DNA from: Intrasporangium calvum DSM 43043 | GTDB taxonomy: Bacteria; Actinomycetota; Actinomycetes; Actinomycetales; Dermatophilaceae | Direction: 5' to 3' | Assembly: GCF_000184685.1 (NCBI RefSeq) | Contig: NC_014830.1 | Coordinates: 2,108,001-2,172,000 of the forward strand | DNA length: 64,000 bases | In this document: piece after piece, positions 1 through 8,325 of the stretch | Layout of the letters: the number at the start of each line of letters is the position of its first letter | How positions within the stretch are numbered: position 1 is the first letter of the stretch | Made by a program: the position numbers and the translations under genes | The notes under the pieces: generated by a model | Told to the model about the DNA's origin: nothing | The model's database searches: none | What the model saw: only the letters and a program-made list of their open reading frames with translations

Positions 1-407
1 GAGAAGACGTGGAAGAGGCCGAGCTTGTCGAGGATGCCGACCCAGCCGCCGTAGCGCTCGGAGGGGGTGCCGGCGAGCCACTGCGCGTAGGTCTGCTCGT
101 CCGCGCGGGCTTCGGGCGTGGCCTGCATGAGCAGGGTGCCGAAGAGGGTGAGGATGCCGAGCAGCAGGATGATCCACAGACCCGTGCGCATCGAGATGAG
201 GAAGAGCCAGACGCGCCTGAGCGGGTGCTGGTTGCGGTGGTGCGGGTGGTTCGCGTCCTGCTTCTGGAGGCCGTCGAGGACGTCGACGCCGTGCTCGACG
301 TGCCCGAGGTCGTCGTCGACGCTGTCGACATGGCCAGGCACGTGGGCCGTGACGCGCGTCGCGACGCGCGAGCTGGCCTCCTGGCGGTTCCTGACGCTGG
401 TGGTCAT
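1..407 (-). CDS. resB: Cytochrome c biogenesis protein ResB (N-terminal part, cut by window edge)
   Basis: The reading frame opens at ATG 407 and runs off the left edge, so only about 135 residues are visible. ResB (Ccs1) works with CcsA/ResC in System II cytochrome c maturation, moving haem across the membrane and attaching it to CXXCH apocytochromes. After a hydrophilic, His-rich leader of about 70 residues comes the typical opening of the family, with a 'SMRTGLWIILLLGILTLFGT' first membrane segment near residues 83-102. An AAGAGG-like ribosome site precedes the ATG. It lies 82 nt after ccdA in the same direction, and multihaem cytochromes are upstream, which supports the role. The unusual leader and the unseen C-terminus are the uncertainties. 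Confidence 0.85.
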   Translation of the reverse strand, partial: MTTSVRNRQEASSRVATRVTAHVPGHVDSVDDDLGHVEHGVDVLDGLQKQDANHPHHRNQHPLRRVWLFLISMRTGLWIILLLGILTLFGTLLMQATPEARADEQTYAQWLAGTPSERYGGWVGILDKLGLFHVF

Positions 408-489
408 CTCGATGCCTCTTTCAGCTGGCGGTGGTGGTGGCGGGTGCTGCTGCAGGTCGTGGTGGAGGCGGGCTCCGGGCCGAGGCGGC

Positions 490-1227
490 TCATATCGTGA
501 ACCCGGGGACGTACTGGGAGAGACGGACGAAGAGGTTGGTCATCATCAGGAAGCCGACGATGACGAGCATCGATCCGGTGACCATCGAGACGGCGGCCTC
601 GTGGCGGACGAACCAGTTGAGGCGGTTGCCCAGGGCGCTCACCCCGAGCGCGACGAAGATGAAGGGCAGACCGAGCCCGACGGCATACGCGACGAGGAGC
701 GCAGCTCCCTCACCGACGCTCGAGCGGAGCGAGGCGAGGCCGATGATGCCGCTGAGGATCGGGCCGACGCACGGCGTCCAGCCGGCGGCGAAGACGACCC
801 CGAAGAGGACCGACCGGCCGACGTGCGGGCTCTGCTGCTCGACGGTGCCGTCGGCCCGGCGGCGGAGCAGGCTGCCCATGGACAGCCCGCTCTGCCGGGT
901 GAGGAAGGGGAGGGAGATGAGGCCAGCGACGTGCAGGCCCATCAGGATGAGCACCACTCCCCCGACCTTGCGCAGCACGTCGACCTGGTCGCGGAGCAGG
1001 TAGCCGACGAGCCCGATGGAGGCCCAGAGGGCGACGAAGACGACGGTGAAGCCGATGACGAACGCCACTGCCTGCTGGAGGGTGGTGCGCCGCGTGGGCC
1101 GGACCTCCGCCCCAGTGCCGCCGACGATGTAGCTGACGTAGGCCGGCACCATCGGCAGGCAGCACGGCGAGGCGAAGGAGACGATGCCTGCCAGGAACGC
1201 CACTGCGAGGGTGATGTTGCCGGTCAT
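490..1227 (-). CDS. ccdA: Cytochrome c biogenesis / thiol-disulfide carrier protein CcdA
   Basis: This 245-residue integral membrane protein has the six-helix layout and length of CcdA/DsbD-beta. It passes reducing equivalents from cytoplasmic thioredoxin to the outer face so that apocytochrome CXXCH cysteines are kept reduced before haem ligation. The redox cysteines are visible in the first helix ('FASPCCLPMVPAY', around residue 20) and in the 'GWTPCVGP' motif near residue 150. It is followed by resB and preceded by a TPR gene ending 46 nt away, so it probably belongs to one leftward maturation operon. A role in other extracytoplasmic disulfide pathways is possible, but the context favours cytochrome c. 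Confidence 0.93.
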   Translation of the reverse strand: MTGNITLAVAFLAGIVSFASPCCLPMVPAYVSYIVGGTGAEVRPTRRTTLQQAVAFVIGFTVVFVALWASIGLVGYLLRDQVDVLRKVGGVVLILMGLHVAGLISLPFLTRQSGLSMGSLLRRRADGTVEQQSPHVGRSVLFGVVFAAGWTPCVGPILSGIIGLASLRSSVGEGAALLVAYAVGLGLPFIFVALGVSALGNRLNWFVRHEAAVSMVTGSMLVIVGFLMMTNLFVRLSQYVPGFTI

Positions 1228-1273
1228 GTCAGTCTGCTCCGTGGTCCGCGTCGTCCGCTGGGTGGCTGGTCGG

Positions 1274-2143
1274 TTACTTGGTGGTGGTGGGCTGGCCGGA
1301 CGGCTTCGTGACGTCGCCGACCTGGGACTGGACGGTCTTGGCGAGCTCGCTGTTCGGGTCGATCTCGACGACCTTCTTCCACTCGGACTGCATGAGATCG
1401 GAGCGGCCGGTCGTCATGTAGAGGAAGCCGAGGTCGTAGTGCAGCTCGGCGTTGTCCGGGTGAGCGGCGACGCCGGCCTTCCAGGTCTTCTCGGCGGTGG
1501 CGTTGTCGCCGGAGTTGTAGGCGGCCGCGCCGAGGCTGATGAGCGCCTGCGCGTTCTTCGGGTCGATGTCGAGCGCCTTCTGCGAGAACGCCTTCGCGTT
1601 GGCCCAGTCGTTGGCGCCGAAGTAGAGGTCGGCGATGCCCTGGAGGGAGGCGATGTCCTTGGGGTTCGCCTCGACCTTCTTGGTCAGCTCGGCGAGCTTG
1701 GCGGGGTCGACGGCGGCGGCCGTCTGCGTCTGGCTGGTGTCCTGCGCCGTGGTCATCTCGGGGACGTCGGGCTTGCCCATCCAGTAGACGCCGAGGACGA
1801 CGCCGATGGTGACGAGGACGGCGATGATGCCGACGAGCATCCGGTTGGTCCGGTTCGGCTCGGTGGTCTCGGCCGCCGCACCTGCTCCGCTCGGCCGGGC
1901 GAGGGCCCGCAGCTCGGACTCGGGTCCGGTCAGCAGGGCGAAGACGCGGTCGACCTCCTGCTGCCGGCGGTCGGCCCACCCGCGGATGTCGGTCGGGGCC
2001 CCCTCGAGGTACTCGACGATCTGGTCGTGGGTGGCCTCCACCTCCTGGTCGTCCGCCCCCGCGTCGAGCCCGAGCCGGGCCAGGAGGTCGGACTTGACGC
2101 GCGTGGGGCTCGTCGTGGTGGTGGCGCCCTTGGCTCGGGACAT
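1274..2143 (-). CDS. Membrane-anchored TPR protein (CcmI/CycH-like role suspected)
   Basis: The protein has 289 residues. The start is set at ATG 2143 because AGGAG sits upstream at normal spacing; a longer frame to 2275 lacks this. Residues 1-100 are hydrophilic and acidic, one membrane helix lies near residues 103-123 ('MLVGIIAVLVTIGVVLGVYW'), and the remainder is a run of tetratricopeptide repeats with the expected W/L/G/Y/A/P spacing. TPR proteins next to ResB/CcdA often hold apocytochrome or assemble the maturation complex, as CcmI does in System I; that role is inferred here. The N-terminus is faintly J-domain-like ('LLARLGLDAGADDQEVEATH'), which I do not press. A dyad lies 81 nt upstream. 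Confidence 0.8.
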   Translation of the reverse strand: MSRAKGATTTTSPTRVKSDLLARLGLDAGADDQEVEATHDQIVEYLEGAPTDIRGWADRRQQEVDRVFALLTGPESELRALARPSGAGAAAETTEPNRTNRMLVGIIAVLVTIGVVLGVYWMGKPDVPEMTTAQDTSQTQTAAAVDPAKLAELTKKVEANPKDIASLQGIADLYFGANDWANAKAFSQKALDIDPKNAQALISLGAAAYNSGDNATAEKTWKAGVAAHPDNAELHYDLGFLYMTTGRSDLMQSEWKKVVEIDPNSELAKTVQSQVGDVTKPSGQPTTTK

Positions 2144-2223
2144 GGGTCTCACTCCTGGGTCAGAAGACAGTGGTCGGTGGTGAAGGTTGGTGAATCCAGT
2201 GTGCTTTTGAGCGATTTGCTGAA

Positions 2224-2252
2224 CTATCCGCCGCAAGGCACATGTCAGATAG
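2224..2252. promoter_or_regulatory. 29-bp dyad sequence upstream of the TPR-ccdA-resB genes (candidate operator)
   Basis: Arms CTATCCG and CAGATAG are inverted repeats with one mismatch, separated by 15 nt. The sequence matches 23 of 29 positions of the element at 8424-8452, which lies upstream of the second TPR gene. Sharing between two same-cluster upstream regions suggests a common regulator, possibly the nearby LuxR-type response regulator; that link is inference. Confidence 0.5.
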
Positions 2253-2351
2253 AGATCCGGTCCATGCCCGTCCATGCCCGTCCATGCCCCGTCCAGGTGG
2301 TCCCCCGGGTCACGGAGACCTGGCTCACATCCGGTGGCCGGCAGGCCATGT

Positions 2352-2366
2352 CGTATGCCGCCGGGC
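2352..2366 (+). repeat. Dispersed 15-bp motif, copy 1 (CGTATGCCGCCGGGC)
   Basis: One mismatch to the consensus CGTATGCCGCTGGGC. It lies 55 bp beyond the stop codon of the large multihaem cytochrome gene, in a 277-bp gap (2144-2420) that also holds the dyad at 2224-2252 and no other evident gene. Confidence 0.6.
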
Positions 2367-2420
2367 CCGCTTCCGGGGTCACCGACGTCGCGTGGTGGTC
2401 GGGTGCGGACGGGACGGCCA

Positions 2421-4790
2421 TCAGTTGCTGTAGGTCGCGCCCTGGTGGTCCTTGCCGTGGCAGGTCAGGGTGCAGGTGCCGCCGGTGGCCGTCTTCTTGA
2501 AGGTCGGGACGCCTCCCATCGCCTTGCTCGGCAGGACGTTCGGCGGGAAGCCGATGAGGCGGTCCCCCGCGACCTGCTGGCCGTCGGGCAGCTGGGTCGT
2601 GCCATGGCTGCTGAAGTGGCACTCGGCGCAGCGGGCGTTGCCCTGCCCAGCGCCCGGGGTGTCGATGTCGAGCCCGCCGCTGCCCTTGGTCGTGATGCCG
2701 GAGACGTGCAGGCCGTGGAAGACGAAGTTCGTGCCCTCGGCAGCGGCCGGCCGGACGCGGTTCAGGTACGGGGTCTCCATGTGGCAGGCAAGGCACAGGG
2801 CGAAGCCCTTGGCGTCGTAGTACTGGCCGGCCTTGGACAGGACGCGGTTCTCGTAGGGCCGGATGAGGATGCCGCGGTTCGTCGAGGCGTGGACCGTGAG
2901 GGTCGCGTCGGGCCCGTTCTCCGCCGGGTCGGCGGAGGTGCCGGTCGTGTTGCTCGCGTGGCAGCTGACGCAGCGGACGGTGTCGTTCGTCGTGAAGTTC
3001 CACAGCTTGTAGGGCGAGGGCCCGGCGAGGCTGTCGGCGAGCTTCTGGGTCTGGTTGCGGCCCGGGGCCTCGATCGGGTGATAGGAGCCGTTGGCCGGGT
3101 TGAAGTCCACGGCGAGGTCGGTGAAGCTCTGCGACGGCTTGCCTGCCACGTCCTCGGGGAGCGTCGTGAAGCCCGAGTGGCACTTGAGGCACAGCTGGTA
3201 CTCGGCCGTGACGGGCTGGACCATGCCGTCGAGCCAGGTGTACGTCGGCGCGGTGCCGGCAGCCCCGTTGGTCACGGCGACACCGCCCACCTTGGTGAAC
3301 CCGCCGGGGGCGGTCCAGCCGGTGGCGGTCATCGTCGACTTCGACGTCGTCGCGCCGTGCGGGTCGTGGCAGTCGCTGCACTGGCTGTGGCGGCTCAGCG
3401 CGCCCGCGAACTCGTTCTTGGAGTCGAGCGTGTGGTCCCCCGGGTCGGTGGTGTCGTGCGACCAGTAGGAGCGCGTCGTGGGGTCGTTCGCAGGCTGGCC
3501 GAGGGCGTACTGCGCCTGGACGTCCGCCCCTCCGGTTCCACCGGCGTGGCAGGTGTAGCACTGGTCGGTCTCGGACGACTTCTTCACGAGGTTCTGCGAC
3601 TTCGCCGAGTGCGTCTGGTGGCACACGCCGCACTGGCCGCTCGTCGTGGAGGCTCCCGGGTTGTGGATCGTGCCCGGCCCGTTGGGGCCGACCGTGATGA
3701 CCGCGTCGGTCGCCACGTCGGGGCCGGCGAGCGCGGTGTAGAGGGGGTAGCTCGTCTTCGTCGCGTCAGCCTCTGGCGCGCCGACGAGGGCGTAGGCGGT
3801 GGCCTGGGCCTCCGGGAGCCCGGAGACCTGCTCGCCGTCCTGCTGGCCGGGACTGGCGAGGGTCGCCGGCGCGGCTCCGACGGTGACGGTCGCCGGCTCG
3901 AGGAGCGGGATCGCTGACCCGTCGTCCGTGACGCGCAGCTCGTAGCTCGTCCCGTAGCCGGCGTCGATGGACAGCGTGACGGTGAACTCCTGCTCGGTGG
4001 CGGTGCCCGGCGGGAGGAAGTAGGGGGTGACCGGGTTGATCCCGCTGGAGCGCTGGCCGGCCACTGCGGTGAGGCCGTCGGGAATCGTCACGTGCAGCGA
4101 GTCGGCCGGGATCGGAGTCGATCTCGGCGCCGGCGCGGAGCCGGTCTCGGTGGCGACCCACTCCTCGGCGGAGTGGAGCGGCACGCCCGGCGTGGCGGCC
4201 TCGGGGACGACCTGGAAGTCGCCGGTCCCGGCGACCCGGAACTCGAGCTGGGGCGTCACCGTCACGGGGTCGGGCCCGCCGTTGAGCAGCGGGGCGACGA
4301 GACGGACGGACTGGAATGGGCCGAGGCCTGCGGCGGGCGCGCCTGCCGGCAGGTACCGCGGCGTCACGCCGGGGTCACCCAGCAGCGCGAGGGCGGCGGC
4401 TCCGCCGCTCAGGCCCGGGACCGGCAGTGAGAGCAGGTCGGTCGAGGCGGCGGTCAGGTCGGTCGATGACGTGGCGCTCGGTTCGGTCGACGGATCAGTG
4501 GCCGGGGCGGTCGTTGCCGCCGCTTCGGTGCCAGGGGTCGTCCCGGAGGTCGTCGGTGACGGCTCTGCGGTCGGCGGCGCCGTCGGCGTCTCGGTCGCCG
4601 AGCTCGTCGGAGTGGGGGTGGGCGACGGGCTGCTGGTCGTCGTCGCGGTCGGCGTGGGAAGGTCCTCGGCCGCCAGGCCGACGGCCGGCGTCGCCGTGAG
4701 CGCGAGGGCGAGGAGAGGCACCATGGCCACCGCAGCAGGCCATCCACCGAGCCGGGTGTGGCGCGGTGGGGTGGTCCGGTTGCGTGTCAT
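2421..4790 (-). CDS. Secreted multihaem c-type cytochrome with N-terminal beta-rich domain
   Basis: The protein has 789 residues and begins at ATG 4790 behind GGAGGA. A signal peptide ends near residue 41, followed by a long Thr/Ser/Pro/Glu-rich linker (about 45-110) suited to crossing a thick cell wall. A beta-rich segment (about 140-310) comes next, then a cytochrome region. Seven CXXCH haem sites lie near residues 387, 410, 471, 534, 607, 666 and 721, and a CTLTCH (CX3CH) site lies near 773. Several are followed by 'DPH' or 'H', as in the doubled-CXXCH cytochrome family. It presumably carries electrons outside the membrane. I cannot name a substrate, and no terminal reductase motif is recognisable. 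The maturation genes downstream fit. Confidence 0.88.
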   Translation of the reverse strand: MTRNRTTPPRHTRLGGWPAAVAMVPLLALALTATPAVGLAAEDLPTPTATTTSSPSPTPTPTSSATETPTAPPTAEPSPTTSGTTPGTEAAATTAPATDPSTEPSATSSTDLTAASTDLLSLPVPGLSGGAAALALLGDPGVTPRYLPAGAPAAGLGPFQSVRLVAPLLNGGPDPVTVTPQLEFRVAGTGDFQVVPEAATPGVPLHSAEEWVATETGSAPAPRSTPIPADSLHVTIPDGLTAVAGQRSSGINPVTPYFLPPGTATEQEFTVTLSIDAGYGTSYELRVTDDGSAIPLLEPATVTVGAAPATLASPGQQDGEQVSGLPEAQATAYALVGAPEADATKTSYPLYTALAGPDVATDAVITVGPNGPGTIHNPGASTTSGQCGVCHQTHSAKSQNLVKKSSETDQCYTCHAGGTGGADVQAQYALGQPANDPTTRSYWSHDTTDPGDHTLDSKNEFAGALSRHSQCSDCHDPHGATTSKSTMTATGWTAPGGFTKVGGVAVTNGAAGTAPTYTWLDGMVQPVTAEYQLCLKCHSGFTTLPEDVAGKPSQSFTDLAVDFNPANGSYHPIEAPGRNQTQKLADSLAGPSPYKLWNFTTNDTVRCVSCHASNTTGTSADPAENGPDATLTVHASTNRGILIRPYENRVLSKAGQYYDAKGFALCLACHMETPYLNRVRPAAAEGTNFVFHGLHVSGITTKGSGGLDIDTPGAGQGNARCAECHFSSHGTTQLPDGQQVAGDRLIGFPPNVLPSKAMGGVPTFKKTATGGTCTLTCHGKDHQGATYSN

Positions 4791-4831
4791 CGGTGCCTGT
4801 CCTCCATTTGTCGGAGAGTGAGGATGGGGGT

Positions 4832-4876
4832 GTGGGGCTGCGGGCGACCTGGGTGAGAAGCCACCCGCAGCCTCAC
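4832..4876 (-). terminator. Inverted repeat after the second multihaem cytochrome gene
   Basis: Arms at 4832-4844 and 4864-4876 pair at 12 of 13 positions (core GGCTGCGGG / CCCGCAGCC) with a 19-nt loop. It sits between the stop codon at 4921 and the start of the next leftward gene at 4790. No U-run is visible, as is common for actinobacterial terminators; a processing hairpin is the alternative. Confidence 0.6.
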
Positions 4877-4920
4877 GGTGATCTGGTCAGACTCGGCTGT
4901 TGTGTCTCAGCTGGGCCGGA

Positions 4921-6120
4921 TCAGACGTTGTGGCACATCACGCAGATGCCCCGGTCGTCGACTCGGAGGAGTCGGCTGTCCGAGCTGGGCGTGGTGCCGT
5001 CCGGCCACTCCACGCTCGAGTTCGGCATGACCGCGTTGGAGCCGTGCGCGACGTGGCACTGGATGCAGTTCCGGCTCCTGGCGTCCCTGTCACCGCTGAC
5101 GTTGTCACCGGTGTGCCGGTAGGTGAAGACCGCGTCACCAGAGTCGGTCTTGTACGACTGCGACGGGGCGAGGTAGCGCGTGTGGCAGGTCGTGCACCAC
5201 GCCGCGACGTTCGCCATGTACGGGCTCACCGCCACGGACGAGGTCTTGATCTTCGGCGTCGGGTCCACAATGGACGTTGCGCCGAGAATCGTCGTGGTCA
5301 ACTCCTCTGCCGGAACGTTCGTGTCGCCGACGCTCCAGTAGTTGTCCGTCGTGTAGACCTTGTTCGTCGTGTCCGGGATGAGGATGCCGTCGGGGAAAGC
5401 CGTGGCGCTGAAGCCCGAATCACTCGGAACGGGCCGGAGGATGCGGTACTGCTTGTTCCCATGCGGGTCGTGGCAGGACGTGCACTCCAGCTTGGGGCTG
5501 CTCATGACCTTGCCCGTGTTGGGCGTGGCCGAGAGGGCCCCGTTGCCCCACATGACGTTGACGCCACCGAGGTGGCTCGACGTCGTGGCCTCCTGCGTGG
5601 GGGCCGGTGGGATGAGCTGGTTCACTGAAGTCCAGCCGTGCGCCCCTAGGACGCCCATGTCCTTGGTGGCCTCGCTCGAACCGAGCATGGCCTTCTCGAA
5701 GCCGCCGCCTCGAAGCGGCAGGACCTGGGTGGAACCACGGACTACCGTTTGCACGGTCGTGCCGTCAGGATAGGTAGTGGACGAAGCGGTGTCATACCCG
5801 ACGCCGCCCTGCACGTCCGTCGTTGCGCCCGTGCCGCCCGTGCCGTGGCAGGAGAAGCAGAGTGCCTCCTCGGATGTTGCGTTGAGAAGGTACGGCGCCT
5901 TGGCCGTGTGGGCCCGGTGGCACGAGGCACATCGGCCCTGACCGGCGTCGCTGATCTTGACACCGTTTGTGGGTTGGCCATCGACGAACGTCGTGTTGTT
6001 CGTGGCCGTGGAAACGTGCGGACCGTTGTCGGCTTGCGCCGGCGTGGCCCCCATGAACAGCGCGGCGGAGGCGGCCGCCACGAGGACGACCCTCCGCATC
6101 ACTTTTCGGTCTGTTCTCAT
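4921..6120 (-). CDS. Secreted hexahaem c-type cytochrome
   Basis: The protein has 399 residues from ATG 6120; an in-frame ATG at 6099 is an alternative, and neither has a strong ribosome site. A signal peptide ('VVLVAAASAALFMGATPAQA') ends near residue 30. Six CXXCH sites lie near residues 64, 88, 213, 309, 352 and 393, the last three residues from the C-terminus-proximal 'CHNV'. Two sites carry the 'CHxxH' or 'CHDPH' pattern of doubled-motif cytochromes. There is no beta-rich leader, so it is probably a smaller partner of the 789-residue cytochrome downstream. The region before the start (6121-6200) is noticeably A/T-rich for this genome and likely holds the promoter. Confidence 0.85.
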   Translation of the reverse strand: MRTDRKVMRRVVLVAAASAALFMGATPAQADNGPHVSTATNNTTFVDGQPTNGVKISDAGQGRCASCHRAHTAKAPYLLNATSEEALCFSCHGTGGTGATTDVQGGVGYDTASSTTYPDGTTVQTVVRGSTQVLPLRGGGFEKAMLGSSEATKDMGVLGAHGWTSVNQLIPPAPTQEATTSSHLGGVNVMWGNGALSATPNTGKVMSSPKLECTSCHDPHGNKQYRILRPVPSDSGFSATAFPDGILIPDTTNKVYTTDNYWSVGDTNVPAEELTTTILGATSIVDPTPKIKTSSVAVSPYMANVAAWCTTCHTRYLAPSQSYKTDSGDAVFTYRHTGDNVSGDRDARSRNCIQCHVAHGSNAVMPNSSVEWPDGTTPSSDSRLLRVDDRGICVMCHNV

Positions 6121-6262
6121 GATCGTTGAGTCCAATCTGAGGTGTGAATTTGTGTATTCAGTTGTGTTGTGCCGTGAACCAGACCGTCCGCCTCGCCGTA
6201 GTGCCGGCGTGCCTCCGTCGGGCCACTCCTGCGGGGGTCCGGTGCGTGGACTACACAGGTCA
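6121..6262 (-). promoter_or_regulatory. A/T-rich upstream region of the hexahaem cytochrome gene
   Basis: The 142 bp between the NHL gene stop and the cytochrome start contain T/G-rich sequence (TTGTGTATTCAGTTGTGTTG around 6149-6168) unlike the surrounding DNA. A leftward promoter here is likely, but no clear -35/-10 pair can be assigned. No copy of the 29-bp dyad is present. Confidence 0.4.
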
Positions 6263-7348
6263 TCAGTAGCCCCACACCTGGATCCGGTTGTTCTCGCGGT
6301 CGGCGACGTAGACCCGACCGCGCGTATCGGTGGCGACACCGTTCGGGAAGAGGAAGGTGGCGTCCTCCCGACCTTGGTCGCCGAACGACCCGACATATGT
6401 CGGATGATCGGTCGGCTTGGCCGCGGCCGTGAAGACGCGCACCTGCTGGTCGGTGGTGTCGACGACGAACAGCCGCCCTTGGTCGTCGAGCGCCAGGCCA
6501 CGGGGCAGGCCGAGGTCACCGTCACCGATCCCCCGCGAGAGGAGCGGGGTCATGGTTCCGCTGGCCTCGAAGACGACGACTCGGCCGTTGTTGCTGTCGG
6601 TCACGTAGATCTCGCCCTGCGGACCCGGCACGATGGCGTTCGGGTAGTTGAGCTCGCCCTTGCCGAGCGTCTTGACCAGCCTGCCGTCCCCGGCGAGGAC
6701 GAGGATCCGGTGGTCCTTCGGCTCTGAGCTGGAGGCGTCGGCGACGTAGAGCGTGCCGTCCCCGGACACCCCGATCCCGAGCGGTGAGAACGTCAGCTTC
6801 TTGTCCTTGGGCGTGAAGGTCGAGCGGTAGGCGCCGGCACCGCTATACACGTAAACCTTGCCCGCGGCGCGGTCGCCGACGTAGACCTCCCCGGTCGTCG
6901 GGTTCACAGCCACATACACAGGAACGTGAGGCCCTTTGTCGGTGGCCGGCGGCCTGAGTTCCCCAAGTCTCTTGCCGTCCCGGTCGTAGACGAAGGCAGC
7001 CCCCTCCGTGCCGGACTGGGTGACGTAGATGCGCGAGCCATCCGGGGAGACGGCGACACCGAGGGGCTTGTCGACCCCGTAGAACGCCGTCTTGTAGGTG
7101 GGGACCTTGCCGGTCTGGAGACCGGGCAGCTCAGTGAGCGGCTTGCGGTTCATCAGGTACCAGGCGGCCAGGCCACCGAAGAGCACGAGCGCCACGACGA
7201 GCAGCCAGGCGATGATCTTGCGCCGCCGCCTGCGGCTGGGGTCGTCGACGCCTGCCGGAGGCGTGGCCGGAGGCCCACCGAGGTCGTCGAGCTCCTCGAG
7301 GAGGGCGTCGTCCGACGCGGGTGCCGGGCGGGTCTGGGTGTCACTCAT
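6263..7348 (-). CDS. Membrane-anchored NHL-repeat beta-propeller protein
   Basis: The protein has 361 residues. ATG 7348 is chosen because a GAGGA site precedes it and because it follows the TPR gene stop by 11 nt. An acidic cytoplasmic N-terminus (1-45) with an Arg cluster precedes one membrane helix (about 47-66), so the rest faces outward. Residues 80-361 show five to six NHL-type blades with recurring patterns such as 'PNAIVPGPQGEIYVTDSNNG' and 'PNGVATDTRGRVYVADRENN', ending 'NNRIQVWGY'. Such propellers act as protein or ligand scaffolds. Being sandwiched between a TPR protein and multihaem cytochromes suggests an assembly or docking role at the electron-transfer complex; that is inference. 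Confidence 0.82.
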   Translation of the reverse strand: MSDTQTRPAPASDDALLEELDDLGGPPATPPAGVDDPSRRRRRKIIAWLLVVALVLFGGLAAWYLMNRKPLTELPGLQTGKVPTYKTAFYGVDKPLGVAVSPDGSRIYVTQSGTEGAAFVYDRDGKRLGELRPPATDKGPHVPVYVAVNPTTGEVYVGDRAAGKVYVYSGAGAYRSTFTPKDKKLTFSPLGIGVSGDGTLYVADASSSEPKDHRILVLAGDGRLVKTLGKGELNYPNAIVPGPQGEIYVTDSNNGRVVVFEASGTMTPLLSRGIGDGDLGLPRGLALDDQGRLFVVDTTDQQVRVFTAAAKPTDHPTYVGSFGDQGREDATFLFPNGVATDTRGRVYVADRENNRIQVWGY

Positions 7349-7359
7349 GTCCGCTGTCC

Positions 7360-8325
7360 TCACTTCTTCGCCGTCGACGCCGGCGTCTCGCCGAGCGCCG
7401 AGAGCGACGACATCGCCGAGACGTTCGTCGGGTCCTTGGCCAGCGCCTTCTGGTACCAGGCGACCGCGCCCTTGGTGTCGCTCTCCGTCTCGGCGATGAG
7501 GCCGAGGCCGAGCAGGGCGTCGACTGCGGCGGGGCCCTTCGTCAAGGCGGCGAGCTGGGTCTTCGCCTCGTCGACGTGCTTGCCGCAGAAGGCGACCATC
7601 GCGGCGGCGTAGGACGCGAGCTCCGGCTTCTTCATTGTTGTGTAGGCCGTCTGCAGCTGCTGGTAGGGCTCGCACCAGCCGGTCGGCACGAAGCGGAGCG
7701 CGTTCTTGAAGGTCGCGACGGCCTTCTCCGGCTTGCCCTGCTGCAGCTGGGCCAGGCCGACCTGGTACATCGCGTCCGAGTCGGTGGGAGCGATGTTGAG
7801 CGAGTGGCTCAGCTGTTCGATCGCCAGCTCCGGCTTCTGCTGCTTGATGGCAATGACACCGAGGTAGTAGTAGGCCGCTCCGAGGAGCGAGTCCGAGCTG
7901 GCGAACTCGCCCTTGCGGCTCGCCTTGATGACCTTGGTCAGCGGTGCCGTGGCTCCCGCCAGGTCGCCCTTCTCGAGGAGGGCATAGCCCTTGGCCACGA
8001 GGGCGTCCTTGCTGTCGGGTGCCACCTTGAGCACCTGCTCGAACTGCGCCACGGCGTCCTCGTAGCGCTTGGCCTGCTGGTAGACGAGGCCGAGCTGGAG
8101 TCGCGCGTCGACGTTGTTGGGGCTCTTTCGGACGGCCGCCTCCGTCAGGTTGATCTGCTGCTGCAGCATCGACGGGGCCGGGGTGACGTACTGGTCCTTG
8201 TAGTAGAGGAATCCCACGGCAACGAGCCCGACGACGAGCACCGCCACCCCCAGCCGCAGGAAAAGGGTCAACATCCGGTCGGACGAACCGACCGCGAGTC
8301 GGTGCTCGCTTCGTGCATGTGCCAC
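7360..8325 (-). CDS. Membrane-anchored TPR protein of the cytochrome cluster
   Basis: The protein has 321 residues. GTG 8325 is preferred because CCTC (GAGG on the coding strand) lies 5 nt before it; an ATG at 8364 is possible. A single membrane helix near residues 20-41 ('FLRLGVAVLVVGLVAVGFLY') is followed by about six TPR units from residue 60 onward ('DARLQLGLVYQQAKRYEDAV'). Two cysteines sit in the later repeats. It overlaps nothing but is spaced only 11 nt from the NHL gene, so the two are likely co-transcribed. It resembles the 289-residue TPR protein in layout but has no long acidic leader. It is probably an assembly factor for the exported cytochromes, though no substrate is evident. 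Confidence 0.8.
   Translation of the reverse strand: MAHARSEHRLAVGSSDRMLTLFLRLGVAVLVVGLVAVGFLYYKDQYVTPAPSMLQQQINLTEAAVRKSPNNVDARLQLGLVYQQAKRYEDAVAQFEQVLKVAPDSKDALVAKGYALLEKGDLAGATAPLTKVIKASRKGEFASSDSLLGAAYYYLGVIAIKQQKPELAIEQLSHSLNIAPTDSDAMYQVGLAQLQQGKPEKAVATFKNALRFVPTGWCEPYQQLQTAYTTMKKPELASYAAAMVAFCGKHVDEAKTQLAALTKGPAAVDALLGLGLIAETESDTKGAVAWYQKALAKDPTNVSAMSSLSALGETPASTAKK

Noticed and set aside
9-500. Forward frame at the left edge as a gene
   Set aside because: The reverse frame encodes a clear ResB N-terminus with a ribosome site and membrane segment, so the forward one is a shadow.
2144-2275. N-terminal extension of the first TPR protein to ATG 2275
   Set aside because: The extension would cover the dyad and non-coding-like sequence, and AGGAG supports ATG 2143.
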